DNA of 64,000 bases from Codonopsis lanceolata (GCA_013146195.2 CM028382.1:58827027-58891026); one strand, 5' to 3'. Positions 35,003 through 46,445 are shown, counted from the stretch's first letter. Numbers and translations: made by a program. Notes: a model not told the origin generated them from the sequence alone.

Positions 35003-36480
35003 GCCGTACTAAAAATACGTATATTAAAATTTCGAAGGTGCGGAAATGACAATGAAAAGTAGTCCCGAGCTATGAAGCTCGAAACCAAGGCCAAAGATAC
35101 CAAGAGAGACATAAATTTCACAAAGGAAAGAAAAAGAAACTCGCGTGCCGCAACATTGCAGACGCTGGACAAACCATCGGCACTCCAGTGGCGTTTCAAA
35201 GAAGGAACCAACCTGATAAAACACTTACCCACGGCTAAAGCATACCGGGGTTAACCAACAATAATAATAACAACTAGGATAGAGAAAAGCCCAAAGCTAC
35301 TGCGTGCCTGGGATACGACTGAAAATAAAAACCAAGGCTATGAGCAACGACACAACACGTCGGCCCAAAGGAGAATCAAATCAAAACCCAAGTATTCTAC
35401 CCGACTGTAAAGTCTAAATAACCTTACAATACAACGAGCTCACAAGAATAAATAATATGATATACAAGACAAGAATGCTAGATGAGATAGGAGTCCACAA
35501 GCTATTACTCGGAAACATCGACTAATACAATCACGAACACACGTACTAAGCTCGAGCTGTCGATCAACTGTGGTCTGCTACGATCACGTACTATGCGTCC
35601 TTAATACGACTTCTGAACTGCAACTAGAAAACAAAGTACGGGATGAGTCATAATGACCCAGTACGCTACTACTAAACAATATGACATAATTGAATATTGC
35701 TATAAGAGGAAATGATAATGTGTTACTACGAAGACCCCGTAAGTCGGGTTATACTGAATGAAAACCGGTCCTTTACCAGACTACCGAGATAAATCGGTGA
35801 ATCCCCTGCTCACAAACAAATAAACAAGTCGAATCAAGGCACAAGAATAATCATGATTATGGATGTATATCTATTCGTAGGACATCCCAAGTCTCTCATA
35901 GAATAATTAAATAGAAGTATGCATATTTATAAATATACATATACCAAGTCCCTCATAGGATTATTAAGTGTGGTATGTACATTTGTTTATGTACCACATA
36001 ATTCATTCATGGAAGTTTATCATGTAAGGGTATGCATAACTACAATTATAAATATATGAAGACAATTGGGGACAAATAAGTAGGAGTATGTATATCTACT
36101 CACATACGTGTCATACAATTCACGGTTCTATCACGACGTCAAGCGATCAAGAGCAAGTATATATAGGCATTTAGTACACATATTCATGATAGCACTTTGT
36201 CTTCACAAATGCTAGAAGAAATCTACATATAAGAGGATAGGATATAAATCTGGTGCTGCCATGTATCTCCTGCAAGATAAACTGTTAACAGGAACGTGCT
36301 GTCGTATGTACGAGATGGTACATCGACCCAGGATAGTATTATTCCAAGCGCCCATAATGGTTACACAAGGTACTCTTCTCCAAAGTGATCAAGAATGGAG
36401 GGGTTTGCCCGTTTCTGGTTCGGCAACCCATCACTATCACGAATCTCATGATTCGTAACGGTAAACGAATTGTCAACCAG

Positions 36481-36601
36481 GGAAGACAAGACAGGACAAG
36501 ACAAGACAGGTCAAGACAAGACAGGTCAAGACAAGACAGGTCAAGACAAGCAAGACAGGCAAGACAAGACAGGTCAAGACAAGCAAGACAGGACAGGTAT
36601 G
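36481..36601. repeat. GACAAG-type minisatellite, LTR copy 2
   Basis: Repeats such as AAGACAAGACAGGTC in series; partner of 30487-30633 but more regular and shorter. Confidence 0.9.
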
Positions 36602-39224
36602 ACAGCTGGACTTATCGGGGAAAACAAGTAATATTTACTTATTTAAGAAATCAAGCAAGGACGAGCACAAGAATAGCGCCTCATTCAAGTCGTGGGCATG
36701 TTATTCTTTTACGCCTAGAAATCAAGCATGAACATGAATTGAATTAAGAATCTCGAAAACCAGTATTCTAGTTAAACGGTTTTCAAAGCGCCGTGGGGGT
36801 TGATCGCTGAGTCGGTATTGTTAAGTGACTCACTAGCATTTAATTCGCCGAGTCATTTCTATAATTCCAATCAAATAGAGTTTGAACACTATATGTTTTC
36901 CAAGACTCCTTTCTAGGTTCTTGTTTGAGGCATATCTAGGTTCTCGCTCCATTTAGAACCTTAGTTCAAAATCACTAAATCGTATAAAAGGCGGAAGCCT
37001 AAGTTGATTATTGTCCAACCCAAATTTTAGTTCAAATTCAAGTTTGTAATTCCATTTGTTAATAGAATTATAAATCAAATCACGTTGATAACCAATAAGA
37101 GGATAATTATAAAGATAAGACACACAATATGCTTAAAGGTCGTAATCTCAAGTAGGCATAGAGGTTCATGCATCATTCACAACAAACCTTATCAAGCTTA
37201 GTTCCATAGAATCATAAGATAAATAACATTATAAATCCTCTCGAGGTTCCCAAAGAACTAAAGATCAAGCATGCACTCTTGAAGGACTGAGACTTAAAAC
37301 AACTCAAGGTTCATCATGAGGGTACTAGGGCATACACGGACCATTCAATCATCTTTACGACAACTCAAGATTCCCATCATGAGGGTACTAGGCATACACG
37401 GTTCAAATATCCTTCCTAAGGAAGAATTGCCACGAAGCAATCCCTGATTTTCCAAGGATGCTAACAAGGTTCCCAAGTAAAGTCACATATTACATTCCTA
37501 CGGATCTCGGACTTCATTAAAAAGTCCACTAATATTATTGGTTCTAGTTCATATTCGAACCCCTTCAAAACGCGTCGTCATTCAAGTTACGCATTCTCGA
37601 CTCACACATAAACCACCCAAGGATTAGCGATAATCTCGCACTTAATCATCATTCAAGAGACTCAATTAGAGTCCTAAGCCAAGACTCAATCTTATTACCA
37701 ATTTGGTCTCACCCGAGCAATTCTCAAAATTTCGAAATTGAGATTCAATGAACACAAGAAAATATAGGAATTTATCCTAGGTTCAAATAACAATTTTTAT
37801 CATTAATTGACTTCGCTTGGATTACTACAAAGTCCCCATTTTCTAGTTCGAGGCATAAATTCGGGATTCACAATTTATCCGGTTTCTAACCCAACAACAA
37901 TCAATCTTAAATCATAATAATTCCAATATACTCAATAAACCCATTTGGTTTCAAATCCTAACCAAAATCTATTGATATCCATGGAAACATATCATTTGAC
38001 ATGTATAACAACGATAAATCACAAGAAACACATCTCTAACAATATATCATCAAGAGACATGTAGAGAGAGAAACTAGGGCTTAAGTAACGTACCTCAATC
38101 GAGTCACAAACGTCTAGGAAGCGGAAAACAAACCGAGGGGAAAGACTCTACTCGGCGAGGGCTTCGCGATGGCGGTCACGGCCGACAATCCGATGGCCTA
38201 ACTCCTGAATCGGCAAATCTCCCATGGAGCTCCTCCTCCTCTCTCTCTAAAACTCACGGTTGATGCAAGAAATGAGGGAGGAAGAGGAAGAGATTGGATT
38301 ATAAAGGGTTAGAAAGACCATCCGCCTCTTCCTAGCCGTGAACAAGGCAAAAGGGAGGGGTTAAAATGGGGGTAGTATAGGCTTTTCACACCAAAATCAA
38401 AACAGGGAAAGAAATCCCAAAATTCTGGAAGTGAGGCGGGCGCCTCACTCCTGCGGCCCTCGGCCCTATTCTCGCACAAGGGTTGCTCTCAAGATTGAGG
38501 CGGGCGCCTCACTCCATGCGAGGCGGGCGCCTCGGCTCCTGAACCTCCAAAACTTGGTCTAAACTTGATCTAAATGATCCCAAACTTATGGGCAACCATT
38601 CTAAGGTCTAACCCAACTCAAAACAAGTCTAAAATACACCCGAACAACTCCCGAAACAACTCGGAGCGAACCGGGGGTGCAACAACGCAACCGAACGACG
38701 AATGAACTCGAAATCAAACGAGCAATGAAAGGAGACTTTTAAGGCAAGTCTAAGGGCTAATGAAGAAGATTAAATACTTGTAGGAAGTTGGATAACAATT
38801 AGGGAAATAAGAATCCCAAAGGAGAGGCGATTACGCCGACTCGATTCCCGAACTACGCGATAGGGACGAACGCTATCTCCAAAGCTTCCGAAATCATCGA
38901 TAGACTTAAGGAACACCTCCAACTTGAAGTCTAGCACATCTAAACATGTTAACAAACCATATTAAAGAGGTCTAGGACCCAAACCGAGGTCACGAACACA
39001 AACGGAAGTAAACCCTCAATCGCCGCATTCTCGACTATCGCCGAAGTCATTTACTTGTGACCTTAACTAGTTAAGGTCTATGGAACATAGGGAACTAATA
39101 TATTGGCTCCTATACAGCCTTCCTGTATTAATCAAGGTTCTTACCTCAAGTCGAGCAAGCGAGGTTACGGTTGAATGACACGCAAGGCAATAAGGTCAAT
39201 TACACGAAGGTTCGGGGTCTTACA

Positions 39225-40642
39225 GTACATCTGACAGCACGAAACAGTTTAACGGTTGTGATTGCAAGAGCGACACAGTGACAATGATTCGATACCTTCT
39301 CTATCCCTTATGAGGCTTACTATGGGCACTTATGTGATAACAAAGTGTTAGTTGAACATGAGATCTAATTGACCGTGTTTATCTTGATTGTGTATTATTG
39401 AAATACTTGAGGTGTATATCTGTAAGTATACATACTTGTACATTATGATTTTATGAACGATATGATATGTATACATTTAAACACACATATTTCTACTTGA
39501 TGATTCTATGAAAGACTTGATGTGTATATATATAAATATGCACACTTATACTTAATGATTCTATGAACAGTTTGATTAGTATATATATAATTATATATAC
39601 TTGCATATGATGTTTTTATGGGCACTACGGTCATATTCATTTGATTTGTGTTTGAACAGGGAATTATACCCTGGTTCATTTGGATGGTTTATTAAGTAAG
39701 AAGAAATGGTTATCATGTGGAGTATCTAAATGATACAACGCCTCTTCACGGGTTTTTTGTCATTTGTAAAATGACACCATGATTTCTTTTATATTACATA
39801 ATTAAATATTACATATCTCTTGTAGTAGCGTATTGGGTCATTATGACTCATTCCGTACTTTGTTTTCTAGTTGCAGTAAATTGGTAGCCACGTTGAGGTC
39901 GAGTAGATCGTGACTGTAGCAGAGTGCATCTGATCGATAGATTGAGATTAGATCGTGTGGTTCGTTCTAGTTGCAGCAGACTTTCCACGAGTAGTTACTT
40001 GTGGAGTCCTATTTCTTTTTAGCATCGTCACTTATATTATGTACTTTGCTATTCTTGTGAGATCGATTTTGTAAAATTGTTTAGACTTTACGGTCGGGTA
40101 GAGTACTTGGGAATTTGTATTGATTCTTCCTTGGGCCGACGTGTTGTGTCGTGCCATTATTCGTGGTTTTAGTATTTATTTCAGTTGTCTCCCGGGCACG
40201 CAGTAGCTTTGGGACTTTTCCTTATTCTAAATTGTTATAGTTGTTGGTTAACCCCGGTATGCTTTAGCCATGGGTAATTGTTATATCAGCTTGGCCCTTT
40301 GTTGAAACGCCGGCCTGGAGTGCCGATGGTTTGTTCAGCGTCTGCAATGTTGCGGCATGTGAGTTTTGTTTTTTTCCCCTTTGTGAGATAATGTATCTCT
40401 TGGGTTCTTTGGCTTTGGTTTCGAGCTTCATAGCTCGAGGTTTCATTTGGTTAACGCTTCCGCATCTTCGATTTTTGTAAACCCATATTTTAGTACGACT
40501 TTAATTTATGTTCATGTTTAGAGCTTGTTAGCTCGACTGTTCGACTCGCACTACTATTTAACAAGTGCTTGTCCTCTTCTTATGTTAGTCTCAGCGACAC
40601 GACCTTGGGATTTCGTATTGGAATCCGGGTCGGGTCGTGACA
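39225..40642 (+). mobile_element. Family B-like LTR 3' part in inverted orientation
   Basis: Corresponds to the reverse complement of 34830-36318, diverged: GTACAT-GACAGCACG at its left edge, then TATATAC-rich repeats, GGGTCATTATGACTCATTCC near 39835, and a terminal GGGTCGGGTCGTGACA at 40642. Its 5' two thirds are missing, cut exactly where the minus-strand LTR begins, so that LTR probably inserted into this older one. Confidence 0.8.
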
Positions 40643-41866
40643 ATTTGGGTCCAAACCCTAACTATCATATATTTATATCCATGGAAACATATCATTTTGA
40701 CATGCATAACAACAATAAATCACGAGGAACAACTCTCTAACAACCTAACATCAAAATCCATGTAGAGAGAGAAACTAGAGATTTGGTAACGTACCTCAAT
40801 CGAGTCACAAACATCTAGGAAGAGGGAAAAAAACCGAGGGGAAATGATCTACTCGACGAGGGCTTCGCGATGGTGCTCGCGGCTCGACAATCCGATTGCT
40901 AGAACTCCGGGAATCGACGAATCTCCCATGGAAGATACTTCTCCCTCTCTCTCTAAAACTCATGGTGGATGATGAAAAATAAGGATGGAAGAGGATGAAA
41001 TCAGATCATAAAGGGTTAGGGAGGACAATCCTACCATTCCTAGTTGCGGAAGGCAAAGGGGAGGGTTTAAAATGGGGGTAGGATGGGTTTTTCATGCTCA
41101 AAATCACAAAATAGCAAAAACTGCTCGTTGCTGTCAAAAGAAGGCTTGCGACCGCAAGGTCCTTTTACCTTGCCTCTGCAAGGTCACCAGAATGCACCTC
41201 CCAAGTTTATGCCCTCCATGCGAGGGCAAGCCCAAACCACCTTGCATCCGCAAGGTCTCTAGATCAAAAAGGCCTAAGATTTGGCCTAGCATGAACCCCA
41301 AACAACCCAAGCAATTGAAAGGGAACAAATCAACACTAAAAATACAATCAAACCTCTCCTGAGACACGACAAAATGAATGGAACGAACGTTAGAAATAAC
41401 ATAAATAGCTAATGATCATCAACCGTTCAAACATGAACTAAACAAAGGTACTACAAGCATAAGTAAGCACTCTTAAGCATGTTAAGGACTAGTATACATG
41501 GTCCAAGACTCAAACTAACATCTCACAAGTCTCACAGACATGAAACAAGGCAAAGGAAGGCAAATGTGCAATCCTAAGTTTCCGAAAGATCATGTAAGGC
41601 TTAAGTGATCCCTATCACTTTAATAAGCAACCAATGAACATGACAAGTACCAAGAAACATATAGTAATGATACTAAGTCTCATATCGACTCAGAAAAGTC
41701 CATAAAACAAAGGCACGACTCATAGCAGCCAAAACATGAACATTCAAGGCATAGAAATATTACAAGACAAATATGGATCAGCCAAATTATATATGTTAGG
41801 CATGTCTCTAGCATGACAAGTAGACCTAGCAAACATGTTATACAAGGAAGATTTTGGGTTCTTACA
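40643..41866 (-). mobile_element. Diverged Tekay-like LTR (family D), partial
   Basis: The minus strand starts TGTAAGAACCCAAAATC at 41866. The part at 40670-40960 matches family B LTR 37970-38240 (ATCCATGGAAACATATCAT, ACGTACCTCAATCGAGTCAC). Its palindromic cassettes are CTTGCGACCGCAAGG-type (41143-41262), not the GAGGCG type. It is cut at 40643 by the inverted LTR. Beyond 41866 lies unrelated AT-rich DNA, so this is the outer 5' edge of a minus-strand insertion. Confidence 0.75.
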
Positions 41867-42192
41867 AATTAACTCTCTTTATATAACAATAAACGTTACA
41901 ATCATAACATAATTATTATGGGTTTTATAGACAAATAAATATCATGCAAATATTTAATTTTAATTCTTGAACACATCACACGTAAAAAAATATTGATTAT
42001 ATTTTTTCTTGAATGAAAATAATAAATATTATCTTTTAATTTTTTATGTTGAAAATAAAAAAGATAATTCGAAATTGAACTATACTTATTTTAATGGGTA
42101 ACTAGTTAATGGTTGTTTTGTCCTATTATAATTTAATTGAATATTATAAGAACTATTGAAGTAGATAAGTAATTTTTCTAATGTAAATAATC
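41867..42192. other. AT-rich sequence, nothing recognised
   Basis: Non-repetitive as far as I can see, no open frame of note. It is the target region next to the family D LTR and the hAT-like element. Confidence 0.5.
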
Positions 42193-42575
42193 CATTGTTC
42201 TAAAAATCGACCTAGGCGGTCGCCTAAACATTGCCTAGGCGCTAGCCGTCACTATAATGCCATGATTTCCTCTAAATCGGCCAAAAAATCGCTCGAAAAA
42301 TATATTGTGGACTAGTGAAGTAGTCATCCTAGGCGTCGACTAGTCGCCAACTAGTCCGCTGAACTTACCAAGGAGGCAGGAACGGTCTTGAGGATAGTAT
42401 GAAAGGGTAGGGCCCAAACTTATAAAAAAACCATTTATACATATAAATTTTATACTTTTATTTCAAATTCATATATGATTTAGTGGCCCATTAGATAAAA
42501 TATTTTGATTTGGTTGAGGTCATAGGGTCAACTCTTTGAAATTTATGATAATTTTATATACTAGAACTCTTTTAA

Positions 42576-42881
42576 AGTTATGTAGAATTTATTTATTTTT
42601 GAATTGTGAATTATCAAGTATTATATACTCCCTCCGTTCCGGGTAAAGAGTCTCTGTTTTAAAGTCAAACTTTTTAAGAAAATGACACTTTTAGTAGCTC
42701 ATTAATAATAAAATGACATTTTTATACTTTAGTTTTTGAAAATAGACCTTTTAAGTGAAACATCTCAAAATGGAATAGTGGACTATTTGCCTTGAACGGA
42801 GGGAATATATAATATGTAATGTGTACAATTAAGTTATGTAAAATTTATTTTATTTTTGAGTTGTGAATTATCAAGTATTAT
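42576..42881. repeat. Pair of ~51-bp direct repeats flanking a MITE
   Basis: 42576-42626 and 42831-42881 share AAGTTATGTA-AATTTAT, then TTTTTGA-TTGTGAATTATC and AAGTATTATA. They flank the Stowaway element but are far longer than its TA target copy. Confidence 0.85.
42628..42805. mobile_element. Stowaway (Tc1/mariner) MITE, 178 bp
   Basis: Starts CTCCCTCCGTTC and ends GAACGGAGGGAA, flanked by TA at 42626-42627 and 42806-42807. The inner parts are also partly complementary (AAAGAGTCTCTGTTTTAAAGT and reverse). Confidence 0.9.
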
Positions 42882-43807
42882 ATATATGTATAATATTTAA
42901 TGCGTCCAATTTTGGAATTGCTTTTGTGATTTAATGATAAGCTACTTATGTATGTGCTTAGAGATTTTGGATTCAATCCATAGCATAGCTGTCCAACTTT
43001 TTTTTAGCTATCAATATTTGAAGAAAAAACTTGATTTTTATATCACTTTGACTATAATTTTCGTTATTTATATTTGTATGATTCCCAGCTTCATTAATTG
43101 ATTATGAGTTTTTATTTTAAAATTTGATTTTGTAGGAAAACATATTTTTAAGAAAATATCTACCTAGAATAAAAGAATCAGAATTGATGATGTGATTAAA
43201 ATTAAGATAGTAGCTCTTAATTGATAAGTTTTTTTAAAATTAGATTTTTTTTTGTCAAAAATCAAATTAATAGATTACAATAATCGAATAATAAAAAAAC
43301 ACGAAAAACAAATGAACATGTAACAAATAAGCTAAAAAAAGAGAGAAATTGATATAATTTGATGATATAATTAAGAGAGATCCTAAAAGAGTGAATAAAT
43401 CATAACTATCTTATAGATATGCTTTATAGACATTTTGTATATTTTAATATATAAAAAAATTACCAAATCAAGATAGGAAGAGATTACTGATGTGAGTATG
43501 TGACTATGTGAAGAAGAGAAAGAGGGGCTGCGAGGAGAAGGAAGGAGATGAAGAGGTAGAGATGAAAGGAAAGAGAGTCAGAGAAAGTCAAACAAAAAAA
43601 TGAGGGATGGGATGGGATGGAAGATGGATGACGTGTGTGGGCTGGCACTGGTAGGTTAGTATTTTTCCCTTTACATTCTATTTATTTAATAAAGTATTTT
43701 ACTTATTTAATTATTATTGTTGTGATATTGTTGGATTTATAAGTTAATATTGGTGAAAATTTTAATGTATATTAATTAATAATGTTATAATTTATCTTTA
43801 AAAATAG

Positions 43808-43986
43808 GGTAATATTTGGGTCACTCTTATTTTGCATCAAAATATAAGTACTTTATGACGTGACACACTCTGCTTGGTTGCAGTGATGGGACCCATAAAA
43901 TATCCAACCAGATAACCAATGAGAGTGTGTCATGTCATAAAGTACCCATGTTTTGGTGCAAAATGAGAGTGACTCTAGCATTACCC
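43808..43986. mobile_element. Mutator-like MITE with ~65-bp inverted repeats
   Basis: GGGTAATATTTGGGTCACTC at the left pairs with the reverse complement of the right end over about 65 bp, up to GACACACTCT. Flanking 9-mers TAAAAAATA and TTAAAAATA agree at 8 of 9, the length expected for Mutator-type target copies. Total length 179 bp. Confidence 0.85.
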
Positions 43987-44117
43987 TTAAAAATAAAAAT
44001 AAAAATAAAAATATTGTAACTATGTTTTTATTCTAAGTCCCGATTAAACTTTTAGGCGCTAGGCTCTGGTGAGATGCCTAGCATCCACCTAAAGACTTTT
44101 AAAACATTGAAATAATA

Positions 44118-44470
44118 TATCTCTTAGTAATAATATAATTTATAGGAATGATTATTTAGTTAGGATTTGGGTTGGGTGTATTCTATTTGAATTAGGAAAT
44201 CTTAAGGGTTAATTATAAATAGGAAGGGGGAGTTATTAGGATGGTTAAAGAAAAGTGAAGAGAGAGAGAGAGAGGTTCCTTGCCCGGATCCAAGGGCGCC
44301 ATCCTTCCCTTCACTATCTCTTTGGGCCCCAAAACCCCTGTCCACTAGCCAACCCATCCAGAAAAATACACAAGTTGTTCCAGCCTCCCTACCAAGCATA
44401 GCCACCATATCCAACAACTCTTCCCCACAAGCCTTCCAACCAGACCATCCTGATCTTCATATAGGTGCTT
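44118..44470. other. TATA/GA-leader-like stretch, no recognised gene
   Basis: Contains ATTATAAATAGG near 44211-44222, then an (AG)n tract (44255-44273) and a C-rich region. The plus strand has a short open frame with FQPDHPDLHIGAST near 44428-44470, possibly viral, but I cannot assign it. Confidence 0.3.
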
Positions 44471-44864
44471 CTACCATAGCCCATGACATCTTTCCGATCG
44501 AAGAAACAAACACAGTTTCCCAATTCCTACAAACCTTTTCCCATCACAACCCTTAGAATCAATATCTAGGAAATGGGCATTTCCTGAGTTTTCTTGGCTA
44601 GGGACCGTGAGATCTAAAGAGTGATTCTGTACTCTGTACGCCATTTGGTAATGGAACGTCCCTTGGAACATGTTTACCTGGGCAGTACCACCAATTTGAA
44701 TATGGGCTTTTAAGGCTATGAGTAAGGAAGGGTCGTTGAGAGGCATGTTGAAGTTTGGGTAGAATGTAACAAAAACTGTTCCGGCATTTAGTGTTGTTTG
44801 AATTGTACCAATACATCCGTGTTGGTACTCGACAAACCTTGTATCTACCAGAGAAATTCACCAT
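44471..44864 (-). pseudogene. Pararetrovirus movement protein fragment (endogenous)
   Basis: The minus-strand frames show a stretch resembling the 30K-type movement protein of Caulimoviridae, especially Florendovirus-like copies: a beta-rich core around 44700-44830 containing FYPNFNMPL and DPSLL, followed by an IQIGGTA-like segment. In intact viruses this protein widens plasmodesmata for cell-to-cell spread. Here it is a short fragment in two frames, with no N-terminus or start and an early stop, so it is an old inactive copy. It lies antisense to the reverse transcriptase fragment immediately to the right, whereas in viral genomes both genes are on one strand. Confidence 0.65.
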
Positions 44865-44913
44865 AAAGCATCAGATCGTCTAAGATTCTTGTGCTTCATC
44901 CCATACAGAGTTC

Positions 44914-45268
44914 TTGGCAAAACACCCCTCTCCTCTATGGTTGAATTCTGCGTTTTATGTCTCGTTACCTTTCAAGCAGAATGAAGATGCCAATCCCACC
45001 AAAGCAAGCCATCCAGGGATGAATCCCGACCACTACCAACTTACCCTCACGGAATGCACCCAGCTTGTTGACCAAAACATTATAGAACCTACATCCTCTC
45101 CACGGGCATGTGAGGCATTCTATGTCAACAAAAGAAGTGAACAAGTTCAAGGGAAGCTAACGTTTGGTCATCAATTACCAGCCATTCAATCACTTCTTGG
45201 CAGATGATAAGTTTCCTCTACCACAGAAGAAGTCCTTGTTCCAATCCTTATCCAATGCAAAGGTTACA
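44914..45268 (+). pseudogene. Pararetrovirus reverse transcriptase fragment (endogenous)
   Basis: The plus strand carries the N-terminal part of a Caulimoviridae-type reverse transcriptase: a MNPDHYQLTLTEC segment, then VDQNIIEPTSSPRACEAFYV, and after a frame break near 45155 the NYQP/FPLP-type region to about 45265. The catalytic YxDD region, RNase H and protease are absent. In intact pararetroviruses this enzyme makes DNA from the genomic RNA. At least one frameshift and the truncation mean no function. The adjoining movement protein piece points the other way, so the locus was rearranged after or during integration. Confidence 0.75.
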
Positions 45269-45284
45269 AATGAAGGATTAAGGC

Positions 45285-45537
45285 CCTTTATATAGGGCTT
45301 TGGGTACAAACAATAATTGATCAATGACGTAAGGAATGACATCATAGAGCAATAATACAAACAATAATTGATCAATGACGTAAGCGATGATGTCATAGAG
45401 CAATAATACAAACAATAATTAAACACTGACGTAAGCGATGACGTCATAGGGCAATAATACAAACAATAATTAAACGATAACGTAAGCGATGACGTCAAAG
45501 AGCAATAATTATACAAGTGACATAAGTGATGATGTAG
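45285..45537 (-). promoter_or_regulatory. Tandem as-1-like elements next to a TATA box
   Basis: Four copies of a 51-bp unit each carry TGACGTAAGSGATGACGTCA-like sequence (starts 45325, 45376, 45427, 45478) and a fifth diverged copy starts at 45518. The third copy is exact: two TGACG motifs 7 bases apart, the spacing of the as-1 element bound by TGA bZIP factors in the CaMV 35S promoter. Read on the minus strand, the array is followed about 30 bases later by TATATAAA (45294-45287) in a CCCTATATAAAGGG context. That order and spacing resemble a pararetroviral promoter, transcribing leftward. Confidence 0.75.
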
Positions 45538-45540
45538 AGG

Positions 45541-45862
45541 TGAGAAGGTGGATTTTGGCCAGGGGCATAGGTTGACTTTTTTGTACTTCTAGGATGTGGG
45601 GAAGAGGATTCAACATGAAAATCCTTGGCATGAGATCATCTTCTAATGAGTCGGAATTTGTTTCTGATGAATTACTTGGATAAGCAATTGAACAGATTGT
45701 TGAATCTCCTGGTTCATCATCAAGAGAATAGAGGGACTCGAGGTCAAAGAGAATCTACTGGCTCAATTTGACTAGGCGTCTAGATCGGCGCTTGAGTCTT
45801 CCGAGCTGGAATTGGAGAGAGAGCCTGTTTTGGTAGAGAGCATAGGATCGAAAAGACAAAGG
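45541..45862 (-). other. Possible further viral or gene fragment
   Basis: The minus strand has a partly open frame reading ESLYSLDDEPGDSTICSI and LMPRIFMLNPLPHIL with a few stops. It looks coding-like and acidic, perhaps from the same pararetrovirus. The plus strand ends with a donor-like AAAG/GTACATT at 45861. I cannot decide between the two. Confidence 0.3.
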
Positions 45863-46089
45863 TACATTTTTTTTACAAAGATTACTTGGTATTGTTTGTA
45901 TAAAACTATATGATTTTTTTTTTTTTGAAAAGACTGTAAGATTTACTTAGAATTTATCATTTGCATTAGAATCAAATATATATTGGGAGGATTGAAATTT
46001 TGGTAGTGTTGTCCAAGGGAGGGATGATAATGATAACTGGATTGAACCCAAAATCTTGTGTGGAATATGCCTAGGGTTTTAAAGATAAA

Positions 46090-46215
46090 ACATAGGTAAG
46101 ACGGTCTTATGATCATTTTTTGTAAGACAGATTCTTTTTACCTAACTCATCGTGTGCTGATGAATTGAACTGTGAAAGAGTGAAACACCGTCTTACAAAT
46201 TAAATTCCGTAAGAT
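46090..46215. repeat. AGACGGTCT repeat, copy 1
   Basis: GTAAGACGGTCTTA at the left and CCGTCTTACA at the right form inverted ends, with a CATCGTGTGCTGATGAATTG centre. A related unit is at 46490-46610. Confidence 0.5.
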
Positions 46216-46360
46216 CTTGCTTGGTTTCAAATTAGGACGGTAATAGTGAATTGTACAAGGATAAAAATAGCGGGTGGTTTTAACATGTGATGGTCAAGTA
46301 TCAATACAAAATTAGAAATCAACTATTCTAGTGAAGAATTATTATATTTGCTGGAACACT

Positions 46361-46365
<5 letters not shown>

Positions 46366-46445
<80 letters not shown>
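46366..46445. repeat. (AT)n(GT)n compound microsatellite
   Basis: About 26 AT units followed by 13 GT units. Confidence 0.98.

Larger units (their letters stand above)
34830..39224 (-). mobile_element. Family B LTR, copy 2 (complete, 4.4 kb)
   Basis: 4395 bp, minus strand TGTAAGACCCCG (39224) to GGGTCGTCACA (34830). It contains (CAAGAA)n at 34954-35002, GACAAG minisatellite at 36481-36601, and three GAGGCGGGCGCCTC words (38433-38446, 38497-38510, 38520-38533) upstream of a TATA-like TTTATAATCC at about 38310-38301. The AACTTATGGGCAACCATTCT block near 38581-38602 is shared with the family A LTRs, linking the families. Confidence 0.95.
42193..44109. mobile_element. hAT-like non-autonomous DNA transposon
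   Basis: The ends CATTGTTCTAAAAATC and (reverse complement) CAATGTTTTAAAAGTC pair at 13 of 16 bases, both followed inside by GCCTAGGCG-type words. Flanks AAATAATC (42185-42192) and AAATAATA (44110-44117) agree at 7 of 8, fitting an 8-bp hAT target duplication. No transposase frame. It contains a Stowaway MITE and a Mutator-like MITE. Confidence 0.6.

Noticed and set aside
34906..35232. Ser-Cys repeat protein on the minus strand
   Set aside because: Produced by the (CAAGAA)n microsatellite inside a non-coding LTR.
42628..42805. Possible miRNA precursor
   Set aside because: The Stowaway ends and TA target copies explain the inverted structure.
45325..45537. CRISPR-like array of regularly spaced repeats
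   Set aside because: The units are directly tandem with conserved spacers, in plant DNA; they fit as-1 promoter repeats.
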